From Parasediminibacterium sp051861445 (lineage in GTDB: Bacteria > Bacteroidota > Bacteroidia > Chitinophagales > Chitinophagaceae), in assembly GCA_051861445.1 (NCBI GenBank), contig JBHYCS010000021.1, forward strand, positions 1 to 64,000: a stretch of 64,000 bases of DNA, in the 5' to 3' direction. Numbering within the stretch: the stretch's first letter is position 1; each line of letters begins with the position of its first letter. The notes below the pieces were generated by a model that was given only the letters and a program-made list of their open reading frames with translations, was not told the DNA's origin and made no database searches. Below are positions 1 through 8,524 of the stretch, in pieces. Made by a program: the position numbers and the translations under genes.

Positions 1-40
1 TAATAACTAATCTATCAAAGAACTTAAAACAAACCTAAAG

Positions 41-73
41 GTCGCACTCTTGTACAGTTGATTCTTTATTCAA
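41..73 (+). repeat. Interspersed repeat copy 1 (GTCGCACTCTTGT-N11-TTTATTCAA)
   Basis: The block GTCGCACTCTTGT, an 11-base variable stretch and TTTATTCAA also occur at 30898-30930 with the same order, orientation and spacing. This copy lies just beyond the 3' end of rmlD, outside any gene. It contains a short internal inverted repeat, GTTGA...TCAAC. The function is unknown. Confidence 0.6.
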
Positions 74-90
74 CAAAAAACATTCTACCA

Positions 91-972
91 TTAAGCATTT
101 ACCAATAATTGTTGCATACACTTTTGCAAACTTTCTTTCCAATCAACAATCGATACACCAAAATCTTTTTGAATCGACGATTTGTCTAAAACTGAATAAT
201 TGGGTCTTTTTGCAGGTGTAGGATAAGCACTTGATGGAATAGCCGAAACCTCACAATTTAATTGAGCCATTTCTTTAATAGCAACTGCAAATTCATACCA
301 AGAAATACAAGCATCATTACTATAATGATAAATTCCATAATAACGATTTCCATTTTCTAGTTGATAAATCATTTGCATAATGGCTGCTGCCAAATCTGCT
401 GCATAAGTTGGAGCACCAACTTGATCACCAACAACATTTAAACTTGGTCTTTCTTTCATCAAACGCAACATGGTTTTTACAAAATTGTTACCATGTGTGC
501 TATACACCCAAGAAGTACGAATTACAATTGTTTTTTTATTATTTATTCTTGCAAACTCCTCTCCTTTTTGCTTACTAAATCCATAATAATTAATGGGTTC
601 TGTAGCTTGATTTGGTAAATAAGGAGCAGTTCCTAATCCATTAAAAACATAATCTGTAGAAATAGTAATTAATGTGCAATTAATAGCTGCACAAGCTTTT
701 GCAATTTCTCCAACACTTTCTGCATTTACAGCAAATGCAGCTGATTGGTCGGTTTCAGCTTTATCTACTTGTGTATAAGCAGCACAATTAATAAAATATT
801 GTGGTTGATATTTTTCAAAAAAAGGTGCAACAGATGCAGGATTATTTAAATCTAAATCTTCTCTTCCTGTAAACAAAAATTGATACAAATGCTGATAATG
901 AGCTTGTATTTGTTGAAATTCCCAACCAAGCTGTCCATTTTTACCTGTAATAACAATCAGTGGTTTTTGCAT
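91..972 (-). CDS. rfbD: dTDP-4-dehydrorhamnose reductase
   Basis: This 293-residue short-chain reductase would catalyse the last step of dTDP-L-rhamnose synthesis, the NADPH-dependent reduction of dTDP-4-dehydro-L-rhamnose in the cytoplasm. The Rossmann motif GKNGQLG lies at residues 10-16, a STDYVF strand at 105-110, and the catalytic YxxxK pair at Tyr130 and Lys134. The length is normal for RmlD. It is the last gene of a same-strand nucleotide-sugar cluster, but a terminator-like hairpin at 993-1027 separates it from the upstream decarboxylase gene, so it may have its own transcript. RmlA, RmlB and RmlC are not in the window. The family call is firm; the exact sugar product is inferred. Confidence 0.9.
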   Translation of the reverse strand: MQKPLIVITGKNGQLGWEFQQIQAHYQHLYQFLFTGREDLDLNNPASVAPFFEKYQPQYFINCAAYTQVDKAETDQSAAFAVNAESVGEIAKACAAINCTLITISTDYVFNGLGTAPYLPNQATEPINYYGFSKQKGEEFARINNKKTIVIRTSWVYSTHGNNFVKTMLRLMKERPSLNVVGDQVGAPTYAADLAAAIMQMIYQLENGNRYYGIYHYSNDACISWYEFAVAIKEMAQLNCEVSAIPSSAYPTPAKRPNYSVLDKSSIQKDFGVSIVDWKESLQKCMQQLLVNA

Positions 973-992
973 ATAAAATGGTATAAATTAAA

Positions 993-1027
993 AATAGGGC
1001 TACGAAAGTAAATCGCTTAGCCCTATT
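993..1027 (-). terminator. Rho-independent terminator after the UDP-glucuronate decarboxylase gene
   Basis: Ten-base perfect arms AATAGGGCTA (993-1002) and TAGCCCTATT (1018-1027). Read on the minus strand the hairpin runs into a T-rich tract, placing it at the end of the transcript from 2045 and just before rmlD. Confidence 0.7.
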
Positions 1028-1061
1028 CATTCGTCAATAATATTAAAAACGAAAATTTTGA

Positions 1062-2045
1062 TTATTTATTGCTTACAAATTCTTTTGGTTGTTTACGCCA
1101 CTCTTCTTCAGGTAAAGATTTAAAGTATTCGTAGGTTTTCTTCAAGCCTTCTGCTCTACCCACTTTAGGCTCCCAATTCAAAATTTCTTTTGCTTTTGTA
1201 ATATCTGGTCTACGTTGTTTTGGATCGTCTTTTGGTAAATCTTTAAATGCAATTTTTACGGAAGAACCTGTTAATTTTAAAACTTCTTCTGCAAATTCTA
1301 ATAACGTAATTTCATTCGGATTTCCAATGTTTACAGGTAAAGTATAATCGCTTAATAACAAACGATAAATACCTTCGATTAAATCATCAACATAGCAAAA
1401 ACTACGTGTTTGACTACCATCACCAAAAACGGTTAAATCTTCCCCTCTTAAAGCTTGACCAATAAATGCAGGCAAAGCTCTACCATCGTTTAAACGCATT
1501 TTAGGACCATAAGTATTAAATATGCGTACAATTCTGGTTTCAACACCATGAAAAGTATGATAAGCCATGGTAATTGCTTCTTGAAAACGCTTTGCTTCAT
1601 CATAAACGCCTCTTGGACCAATAGGATTTACATTACCCCAATATTCTTCTGTTTGAGGATGAACTATTGGATCTCCATAAATTTCACTGGTAGACGCTAC
1701 TAAAATTCTAGCTTTTTTTGCTTTTGCCAATCCTAAACAATTGTGTGTACCTAAAGACCCTACTTTTAAAGTTTGAATAGGAATTTTAAGATAATCAATT
1801 GGGCTAGCTGGAGAAGCAAAATGTAAAATATAATCTAAATCTCCAGGAATATGAATGTATTTAGAAACATCATGATGATAAAATTCGAATTGTTCTAACG
1901 GAAAAAGATGTTCAATATTTTTTAGGTCACCCGTAATTAAATTATCCATACCAATTACGTGGTAACCTTCTTTTATAAAACGATCACATAAGTGAGAACC
2001 TAAAAAACCTGCAGCACCTGTTACTAAAACTCTTTTTAAACTCAT
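1062..2045 (-). CDS. UDP-glucuronate decarboxylase (UDP-xylose synthase) family
   Basis: This 327-residue extended short-chain dehydrogenase most resembles UDP-glucuronate decarboxylases, which turn UDP-glucuronate into UDP-xylose. The NAD-binding motif GAAGFLG is at residues 10-16, ASPASP at 78-83, STSEIYGDP from 118, and the catalytic YxxxK at Tyr148 and Lys152. The ASPASP loop and the Glu after STS are usual in UXS enzymes. It lies 38 bases downstream of ugd, whose product is its expected substrate, which supports the assignment. The alternative is another NAD-dependent sugar epimerase of the same superfamily. Confidence 0.85.
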   Translation of the reverse strand: MSLKRVLVTGAAGFLGSHLCDRFIKEGYHVIGMDNLITGDLKNIEHLFPLEQFEFYHHDVSKYIHIPGDLDYILHFASPASPIDYLKIPIQTLKVGSLGTHNCLGLAKAKKARILVASTSEIYGDPIVHPQTEEYWGNVNPIGPRGVYDEAKRFQEAITMAYHTFHGVETRIVRIFNTYGPKMRLNDGRALPAFIGQALRGEDLTVFGDGSQTRSFCYVDDLIEGIYRLLLSDYTLPVNIGNPNEITLLEFAEEVLKLTGSSVKIAFKDLPKDDPKQRRPDITKAKEILNWEPKVGRAEGLKKTYEYFKSLPEEEWRKQPKEFVSNK

Positions 2046-2083
2046 AATATTATTAATTGTGTATTGATGTAAATGATTAGAAA

Positions 2084-3385
2084 TTATGGACGACCAATAC
2101 TTTCGTAATGATATCCTTGTTCTCTAATTTGTTTTGAATCGAATAAATTTCTACCATCGAAAATAACTTTAGCATTTAATCTAGCTTCCATCATTTCAAA
2201 ATCTGGTGTTCTAAATTCTGCCCATTCTGTAGCAATAATCAGTGCATCTGCTTTTTGCAAAGCCTCATATTGTGTATCTACATAAGTTATTTTATCACCA
2301 ATTACACCTTTAACATTTGGCATTGCTTCAGGGTCAAAAGCAGTAACAGTAGCACCTGCAGCGGTTAAAGCATCTATTAAATATAATGCTGGTGCCTCTC
2401 TAATATCATCTGTATTTGGTTTAAATGCAAGACCCCATAAGGCAAAATGTTTTCCTTGAATATCGTTATTAAAGTAAGCTTTAATTTTAGGAATCAAGTG
2501 CAATTTTTGAGCTTCGTTTACTTCTTCAACTGATTTTAGAATTTGAAAATCGTATCCAACTTCTTCAGCCGATTTTATTAATGCTTGCACATCTTTAGGA
2601 AAGCAACTTCCACCATAGCCTATTCCTGGAAATAAGAAGCGCTTACCAATTCTATCATCGCTACCAATTCCTCTACGAACCATGTCTACATCAGCACCCA
2701 AACGTTCACACAATTGTGCAATTTCGTTCATGAAAGAAATTTTGGTTGCTAAGAATGAATTTGCAGCATATTTGGTTAATTCTGCACTTTTTTCATCCAT
2801 AAAAATCACCGGATTTCCTTGACGCACATATGGTGCATACAATTCTCCCATTACCTTTTTAGCTCTTTCAGAAGTTGTTCCAATAACAACTCTATCTGGC
2901 TTCATAAAATCGTCTACAGCAACGCCTTCACGTAAAAATTCAGGATTACTAACCACATCAAATTCACCTTTATAATTAGCAGCAATTGCAGCATGCACTT
3001 TTTCTGCTGTTCCAACAGGAACCGTACTTTTATCTACAATTACTTTATAATCGGTCATTATTTTTCCCAAATCACTAGCTACACCTAACACATATTTTAA
3101 GTCTGCACTACCATCTGCACCTGGAGGTGTTGGCAATGCTAAAAATATAATTGCAGCATCTTTAATTCCTTCTGCTAAGTTGGTTGTAAATTTCAAACGA
3201 CCCTCATGCAGATTTCTTAGAAAAATTTTCTCCAAACCAGGTTCGTAAATAGTAATTTCTCCGCTAGAAAGTTTAGTAACTTTTTTTTGGTCAATATCAA
3301 TACAAGTTACTTTGTTACCTGTTTCTGCAAAACAAGTTCCTGATACTAAACCTACGTAACCTGTACCTACTACTGCAATTTTCAT
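2084..3385 (-). CDS. ugd: UDP-glucose 6-dehydrogenase
   Basis: This 433-residue enzyme oxidises UDP-glucose to UDP-glucuronate with two NAD+. The N-terminal Rossmann motif GTGYVGLVSG is at residues 7-16, the substrate loop NPEFLREG at about 147-154, and the catalytic cysteine is Cys261 in GYGGSCFPKD. The C-terminal UDP-binding domain is complete (LWGLAFKPNTDDIREAP). Length is typical. It starts three bases after the stop of the upstream aminotransferase gene, so the two are surely cotranscribed, and it feeds the downstream UDP-glucuronate decarboxylase. Confidence 0.95.
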   Translation of the reverse strand: MKIAVVGTGYVGLVSGTCFAETGNKVTCIDIDQKKVTKLSSGEITIYEPGLEKIFLRNLHEGRLKFTTNLAEGIKDAAIIFLALPTPPGADGSADLKYVLGVASDLGKIMTDYKVIVDKSTVPVGTAEKVHAAIAANYKGEFDVVSNPEFLREGVAVDDFMKPDRVVIGTTSERAKKVMGELYAPYVRQGNPVIFMDEKSAELTKYAANSFLATKISFMNEIAQLCERLGADVDMVRRGIGSDDRIGKRFLFPGIGYGGSCFPKDVQALIKSAEEVGYDFQILKSVEEVNEAQKLHLIPKIKAYFNNDIQGKHFALWGLAFKPNTDDIREAPALYLIDALTAAGATVTAFDPEAMPNVKGVIGDKITYVDTQYEALQKADALIIATEWAEFRTPDFEMMEARLNAKVIFDGRNLFDSKQIREQGYHYESIGRP

Positions 3386-3388
3386 GTG

Positions 3389-4519
3389 TTAGTTGTTTAT
3401 GATGTTTAAGATGTTGGATGTAATAAATTCTAACTGTTCTGTTTCTAATTCTGTATGCATGGGCAACGAAATAACTCTTTCTGTTAACCAATCAGTAGTT
3501 GGTAAATCGGTTTCACTTAAGCCAAAAGATGCAAACATTTTCTGTTTATGACCAGGAACAGGATAATAAATCATTGATGGAATTTTTAAAGCCGCTAATT
3601 GTGTATTTAAAGCGTCTCTATCTACTCCATTTAAGATTAAAGTATATTGATGAAAAACGTGATTGGAATAACTAGCTATTTGTGGTATTTGAATAGCAGG
3701 ATGATTTTGAAAAGCTGCATTGTAAAATGATGCTGCATTATTTCTTGCCTCAATATAACTATCTAAATGTTTAATTTTTATATCTAAAAGAGCAGCTTGA
3801 ATAGCATCGAGTCTTGAATTACAACCTACAACATCATGATAATAACGAACGCTTTGTCCATGATTGGCAATTTTTTTCATTTTCTCAGCCAATACATCAT
3901 CATTGGTAAAAATGGCTCCACCATCACCAAATGCCCCTAAATTTTTACTTGGATAAAAAGATGTACAGCCAATATGCCCAATACTTCCAGTCTTCTTTAC
4001 AGTGCCATTATTAAAAGTATAGTCGCAACCAATTGCTTGTGCATTATCTTCAATTACATATAAATTATGCTCTTCGGCAATTTGCATGATAGCTTCCATA
4101 TTTGCAGCATGACCATACAAATGAACGGGAACAATTGCTTTTGTTTTTGGGGTAATTGCTTTTTTTATAGCCTCTACATCAATACAAAATGTATCTTTAT
4201 CTACTTCTACAAAAACAGGTTTTAATCTCAATAAAGCCACTACTTCTGTTGTAGCAATATATGTAAAAGAAGGTGTAATAACTTCATCACCAGGTTGCAA
4301 GTCTAGAGCCATCATGGCTATTTGTAAAGCATCAGTACCATTGGCACATGTAATCGTATGTTTTGTACCTATGTAGTTATTAAGCGATTGTGTAAAAGAT
4401 TGAACAAATTTACCTCCAATATATGCTGCACTATCTAAAACTTCTGCAATAGCTGCATCTACTTCGGTTTTTATTTTAAGATACTGGTTTTTGGTATCTA
4501 CCATTTGAATTGGCCTCAT
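3389..4519 (-). CDS. DegT/DnrJ/EryC1/StrS family sugar aminotransferase
   Basis: This 376-residue PLP enzyme belongs to the family that aminates nucleotide-linked keto-sugars for surface polysaccharide. The sequence shows GTDALQ at 61-66, the PLP-holding IEDNAQAIG near 156-164, and the Schiff-base lysine Lys192 in SFYPSKNLGAFGDGG. It is the first gene of the cluster continuing into ugd and the decarboxylase, and a TAAATTTG -7 element lies 20 bases before its ATG. The amino sugar made cannot be told from sequence. It could be a WecE- or FdtB-like enzyme. Confidence 0.88.
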   Translation of the reverse strand: MRPIQMVDTKNQYLKIKTEVDAAIAEVLDSAAYIGGKFVQSFTQSLNNYIGTKHTITCANGTDALQIAMMALDLQPGDEVITPSFTYIATTEVVALLRLKPVFVEVDKDTFCIDVEAIKKAITPKTKAIVPVHLYGHAANMEAIMQIAEEHNLYVIEDNAQAIGCDYTFNNGTVKKTGSIGHIGCTSFYPSKNLGAFGDGGAIFTNDDVLAEKMKKIANHGQSVRYYHDVVGCNSRLDAIQAALLDIKIKHLDSYIEARNNAASFYNAAFQNHPAIQIPQIASYSNHVFHQYTLILNGVDRDALNTQLAALKIPSMIYYPVPGHKQKMFASFGLSETDLPTTDWLTERVISLPMHTELETEQLEFITSNILNIINN

Positions 4520-4538
4520 ATATAAAATTGAATCGTTG

Positions 4539-4546
4539 CAAATTTA
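4539..4546 (-). promoter_or_regulatory. Putative -7 promoter element for the polysaccharide cluster
   Basis: TAAATTTG on the minus strand fits the Bacteroidota -7 consensus TAnnTTTG and ends 19 bases before the aminotransferase ATG. A TTTG at 4575-4572 (minus) could be the -33 box, but its 25-base spacing is long. Confidence 0.4.
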
Positions 4547-4657
4547 GAGGAAAAGGGAATACACATGAGACCAAATAACCGATTATTATGGAATAAAATT
4601 GATAAAATAGGCTATTTTAATGCAAATATCAGATACGAACAATACTTGAAAAATAAT

Positions 4658-7495
4658 TTACAAGTATTTACCTGTATGACTTTCTTTTACTTTTTTTAAA
4701 TCTGATGGAACGCCTGCAAACACTAAATTTCCACCAGCATCACCTGCCTCTGGACCAAGATCAATTACCCAATCGGCACTTTTAATTACATCTGTATTGT
4801 GTTCAATCACTATTAAAGAATGACCTTGTTCTATTAAAGCGTTAAAAGAAGCCAATAGTTTTTTGATGTCATGAAAATGTAAACCTGTTGTAGGCTCATC
4901 AAAAATAAATAGCATATTGCCTGCACCTTTTCCTTTTCCTAAAAAACTAGCTAACTTAACCCTTTGTGCTTCACCACCGCTTAATGTATTAGATGATTGT
5001 CCCAATTTTACATATCCTAATCCCACATCTTGCAATGGCTGAATGGCTTTTACTAAATTCTTTTCATCCTTAAAAAAATCAATTGCCTCATCTACACTCA
5101 TTTCTAAAACATCGTAAATACTTTTATTTTTATATGTAACTTCTATTACTTCTTCCTTAAATCTTTTTCCGCCACAAACTTCGCATGTAAGATGCACATC
5201 GGCTAAAAACTGCATTTCTACAATTTGTTCGCCTTCACCTTTACAAGCATCGCATCTTCCTCCATCTACATTAAAAGAAAAATGTTTGGGCATAAAGCCA
5301 CGAATTTTAGATAAAGGTTGTTTTGCATATAGATCTCTTATTTCGTCGTAAGCTTTTATATAAGTTATAGGATTGCTTCTAGAAGATTTTCCTATTGGAT
5401 TTTGATCTACCAATTCTATTTGTGATAAATATTCAATATCTCCAATTAAAGCTCTATGAAGACCAACTTTTTCAGCCATTTCACCCTTTATTTTTTGTAA
5501 TGCAGGGTACAAAATTTGCTTTACAAGTGTTGTTTTTCCACTACCACTTACACCTGTAACTACACATAAAACGTTTAATGGAAATTGAACTTGAATATCT
5601 TTCAAATTATTTTGCATTGCACCTTGAACAGTAATACTGCGTGTCCATTTTCTACTATTTTTTGGAGCTTCAATTGATAGTGTTCCACTTAAATATTTTC
5701 CAGTTAAACTATTCGGATTAGCAATCAATTCTTTATAATTTCCAGCAGCCACAACTTCTCCTCCTAAATGAGAAGCCAAGGGTCCCATATCAATGATATA
5801 ATCGGCTTCATGCATCATCATTTCATCATGCTCTACTACAACAACTGTGTTGCCTAATGCCTTTAAAGATTTAAGAACACCAATTAATTTTTCAGTATCT
5901 CTGCTATGTAAACCAATTGAAGGCTCATCAAGAATGTATAAAGAATTGGTTAGGTTGCTTCCTAAACTTCTTGTTAATTGTATTCGCTGACTTTCGCCAC
6001 CACTTAAAGTATTGGCTAATCGATTTAAAGAAAGATACCCTAAACCTACATCTATTAAGGTTTGAATACGTTGATGCAATTCTATTAAAATTCTTTTCGC
6101 TACTTGAGCATCATGTTCTGATATTTCTATCGCATTAAACCAAGCTTTTAAATCTTTCACTTGCATTTCACACAATTCGCCTATATTTTTTTGATGCACT
6201 TGAACGTATAAAGCTTCTTTTCTTAAACGATATCCTTCACATTCTGGACATTTTGTTCTACCTCTATATCTACTCAGTAAAACTCGATATTGAACTTTAT
6301 ATAAATTGGCTTCTACTTCTTTAAAAAAATCGTTTAATCCTTGAACATATTGATTACCTGTCCATATTAACTTGTATTGTTCTTTAGTTAAATCTACAAT
6401 AGGCTTGTGAATAGGAAATTTAAAACTAGCTGCTGCTGCCATAAATTGATCTTTCCACCAAACCATTTTATCGCCTTTCCAAGGTGCAATAGCACCATCG
6501 TAAACACTTAGTCTTTTGTTTGGTATTACTAAATCTTCATCAATACCCAAAACTTGACCAAAACCTTCACAGGTCGGACAAGCACCATAAGGATTGTTGA
6601 ATGAAAAAAGATTTGGTACGGGTTCTTCAAATTGAATTCCATCTAATTCGAACTTGTTACTAAAATGATAGCGTTCATTACCATTAACCTCTAACAACAT
6701 TTCACCTTCTCCTTCATAAAAGGCAGTAGAAACCGAATCTGTAAGTCGATGTAAATCGTCTTCGTCAAAAGCTTTCACAACAATTCTATCTACCAATAAA
6801 AAAGCATTAGATAATTGTTTTGAACCAAATTTTTCTTTCAATTCTTTATCTGATAATTCTAATAATTCTTCTAAACGATAGGGCTTTAAGGCTTTGTTTT
6901 CGGCACTTTCAGCAATTGCTAATCGACTAAATCCTTTTGCAATTAAAATATTTAACTCTTCTCGTATTTCTCTTTTTACGTGTAATCGAAATGGAACAAT
7001 TATTTGAACTTTAGTACCAACATCAAAATGTTGAATAGATTTTACAACATCTTCCACATCATCTTTCTGAACAATTTTACCACTAATTGGAGAAATTGTT
7101 TTACCAATTCGAGCATACAGCAATCGTAGATAATCGTAAATCTCAGTCATACTTCCAACTGTACTTCTTGGCGTACGAGTAATTACTTTTTGCTCTATGG
7201 CAATTGCAGGACAAAGACCTCTTATATAATCTACATCTGGCTTTACCATTCTAGCCATAAATTGCCTAGCATATGCACTTAAACTTTCTGCATATCTACG
7301 TTGACCTTCTGCAAAAAGCGTATCAATTGTTAACGAAGATTTTCCACTACCACTCACGCCTGTAACTACAATAAATTGATTACGAGGAAACGTTACAGTT
7401 ACGTTTTTTAAATTGTGGGTTTTAGCACCTGTAACTACAATACCATCTTGTAATTCAGCAGATGATTTAGATTTTTTTTGGGTAGAATTTGCCAT
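4658..7495 (-). CDS. uvrA: Excinuclease ABC subunit A
   Basis: UvrA is the ATPase that recognises DNA lesions and loads UvrB in nucleotide excision repair. Both ABC modules are present: Walker A GVSGSGKSS near residue 46 and GVSGSGKTT in the second half, each with an LSGGE signature. The UvrB-binding insertion after the first Walker A is present, so this is not a truncated UvrA2. The C-terminal zinc module has both CxxC pairs (CDAC and CEVC). The first zinc module keeps only CPTC before GFG; its partner pair upstream of FSFNNP is replaced by non-cysteine residues. I prefer the ATG giving MANSTQKK at 7495; ATGs at 7501 and 7516 are also in frame. About 945 residues, normal for the family. Confidence 0.95.
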   Translation of the reverse strand: MANSTQKKSKSSAELQDGIVVTGAKTHNLKNVTVTFPRNQFIVVTGVSGSGKSSLTIDTLFAEGQRRYAESLSAYARQFMARMVKPDVDYIRGLCPAIAIEQKVITRTPRSTVGSMTEIYDYLRLLYARIGKTISPISGKIVQKDDVEDVVKSIQHFDVGTKVQIIVPFRLHVKREIREELNILIAKGFSRLAIAESAENKALKPYRLEELLELSDKELKEKFGSKQLSNAFLLVDRIVVKAFDEDDLHRLTDSVSTAFYEGEGEMLLEVNGNERYHFSNKFELDGIQFEEPVPNLFSFNNPYGACPTCEGFGQVLGIDEDLVIPNKRLSVYDGAIAPWKGDKMVWWKDQFMAAAASFKFPIHKPIVDLTKEQYKLIWTGNQYVQGLNDFFKEVEANLYKVQYRVLLSRYRGRTKCPECEGYRLRKEALYVQVHQKNIGELCEMQVKDLKAWFNAIEISEHDAQVAKRILIELHQRIQTLIDVGLGYLSLNRLANTLSGGESQRIQLTRSLGSNLTNSLYILDEPSIGLHSRDTEKLIGVLKSLKALGNTVVVVEHDEMMMHEADYIIDMGPLASHLGGEVVAAGNYKELIANPNSLTGKYLSGTLSIEAPKNSRKWTRSITVQGAMQNNLKDIQVQFPLNVLCVVTGVSGSGKTTLVKQILYPALQKIKGEMAEKVGLHRALIGDIEYLSQIELVDQNPIGKSSRSNPITYIKAYDEIRDLYAKQPLSKIRGFMPKHFSFNVDGGRCDACKGEGEQIVEMQFLADVHLTCEVCGGKRFKEEVIEVTYKNKSIYDVLEMSVDEAIDFFKDEKNLVKAIQPLQDVGLGYVKLGQSSNTLSGGEAQRVKLASFLGKGKGAGNMLFIFDEPTTGLHFHDIKKLLASFNALIEQGHSLIVIEHNTDVIKSADWVIDLGPEAGDAGGNLVFAGVPSDLKKVKESHTGKYL

Positions 7496-7811
7496 AATCA
7501 TTGGCAATATAAACACATTAGTAGTACTTAAGTTTAAGAAATAAATAAATGAAAATAAAATTAGGATAATGCCCTACTTACAAAATAAAAACACAACCAT
7601 ATTCGTTATTAAAATGCCGCTCTGAAAGTCGCATTTTTTGTGAACAACTCCGCACCTTAAATAGTAGTTTTCAACAACTATCATTTTTTTTATTTTACAC
7701 AAAATAACATTCCTAATATTACGTTAAATAAAATAGCGTTTGCATAAACTGCTGCTATTATCATCCAATATCCTACAGATTTTTTTACCCATTACCAAAA
7801 ACCTATTGGCT
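7496..7811. other. Divergent intergenic region between uvrA and the sigma factor gene
   Basis: About 316 bases without a convincing gene. It must hold the promoters for uvrA (minus) and the sigma factor (plus), but no clear TAnnTTTG element is visible for either. A weak hairpin, AAAATGC (7611-7617) with GCATTTT (7631-7637), and a GTCGCA...TTGTG stretch from 7628 loosely recalling the interspersed repeat are the only structures seen. Confidence 0.5.
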
Positions 7812-8390
7812 ATGAAAACGTTTGCTCAAGCAACCGACACGCAACTTATTGATGTTTTTCAAAAAGGAGATACTTCTGGTTTAGAAGTGCTTGTACATCG
7901 TTATAAAGACAAAATTTATTCTTCCATTCTTTTTTTGGTAAAAGACAAATACCTAGCAGAAGATTTGTTTCAAGAGGTGTTTATTAAAATAATAGATACA
8001 TTAAGATCGAATCGATACAATGAAGAAGGTAAATTTTTACCTTGGGCATTAAGAATTGCTCACAACTTATGTGTTGACTATTTTAGAAAAGTAAACAAGA
8101 CGCATTTTGTAGCCAGCGATGATAAAGATGTTTTTGAATTTATTGGTGATGTTGGAGATACTGCAGATACTAGAATTACAACTCAACAAACACATGACAA
8201 AGTAAGAAGAATGTTAGACTTTTTACCGGAAGAACAGAGAGAAGTAATTGTATTACGCCACTTTGCAGGCATGAGCTTTAAAGAAATTGCAGACATTACC
8301 AATAGCAGTATTAATACTTGTTTGGGTAGAATGAGATATGGATTAATCAACCTAAGAAAAGTAATGGTAGAGAAACAAATTATTTTGTAA
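7812..8390 (+). CDS. ECF-type RNA polymerase sigma factor
   Basis: A 192-residue sigma-70 family protein with only regions 2 and 4. Region 2 includes YKDKIYSSILFLVKDKYLAEDLFQEVF, and region 4 includes LPEEQREVIVLRHFAGMSFKEIADITNSS with its helix-turn-helix. I chose the ATG giving MKTFAQATD because domain homology begins just after it; an upstream in-frame ATG at 7740 adds a hydrophobic stretch unlike a sigma factor. No anti-sigma gene is adjacent, and a strong hairpin at 8465-8484 ends the transcript. Its regulon is unknown. Confidence 0.9.
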   Translation: MKTFAQATDTQLIDVFQKGDTSGLEVLVHRYKDKIYSSILFLVKDKYLAEDLFQEVFIKIIDTLRSNRYNEEGKFLPWALRIAHNLCVDYFRKVNKTHFVASDDKDVFEFIGDVGDTADTRITTQQTHDKVRRMLDFLPEEQREVIVLRHFAGMSFKEIADITNSSINTCLGRMRYGLINLRKVMVEKQIIL

Positions 8391-8464
8391 TATTCGTTAT
8401 TTCAGGAAAACAAATCCCTCAATAACGGTTTCTTATACGATAAAAATATATTCACACAAAATTC

Positions 8465-8484
8465 ATACCCCTTTTTTGGGGTAT
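8465..8484 (+). terminator. Terminator of the sigma factor gene
   Basis: ATACCCC (8465-8471), a T6 loop and GGGGTAT (8478-8484), followed by TTTT. The hairpin overlaps the probable -33 box of the next gene. Confidence 0.75.
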
Positions 8485-8508
8485 TTTTATGATTTTACTG
8501 TACATTTG
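8475..8508 (+). promoter_or_regulatory. Putative promoter of the DUF6089 gene
   Basis: TTTG at 8475-8478 and TACATTTG at 8501-8508 are separated by 22 bases, matching the Bacteroidota -33/-7 pattern. The -33 element lies inside the preceding terminator. The downstream ATG at 8525 fits this promoter, whereas the in-frame ATG at 8489 would lie within it. Confidence 0.55.
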
Positions 8509-8524
8509 TCATAATATCACTATT

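Noticed and set aside
4641..4668. AATACTTG...CAAGTATT inverted repeat at the end of uvrA
   Set aside because: It overlaps the uvrA stop codon, the stem is only eight AT-rich pairs and no T run follows, so it is not called a terminator.
7628..7650. Possible third copy of the GTCGCACTCTTGT repeat
   Set aside because: Only GTCGCA and TTGTG match, with an inserted base and no TTTATTCAA block at the right distance.
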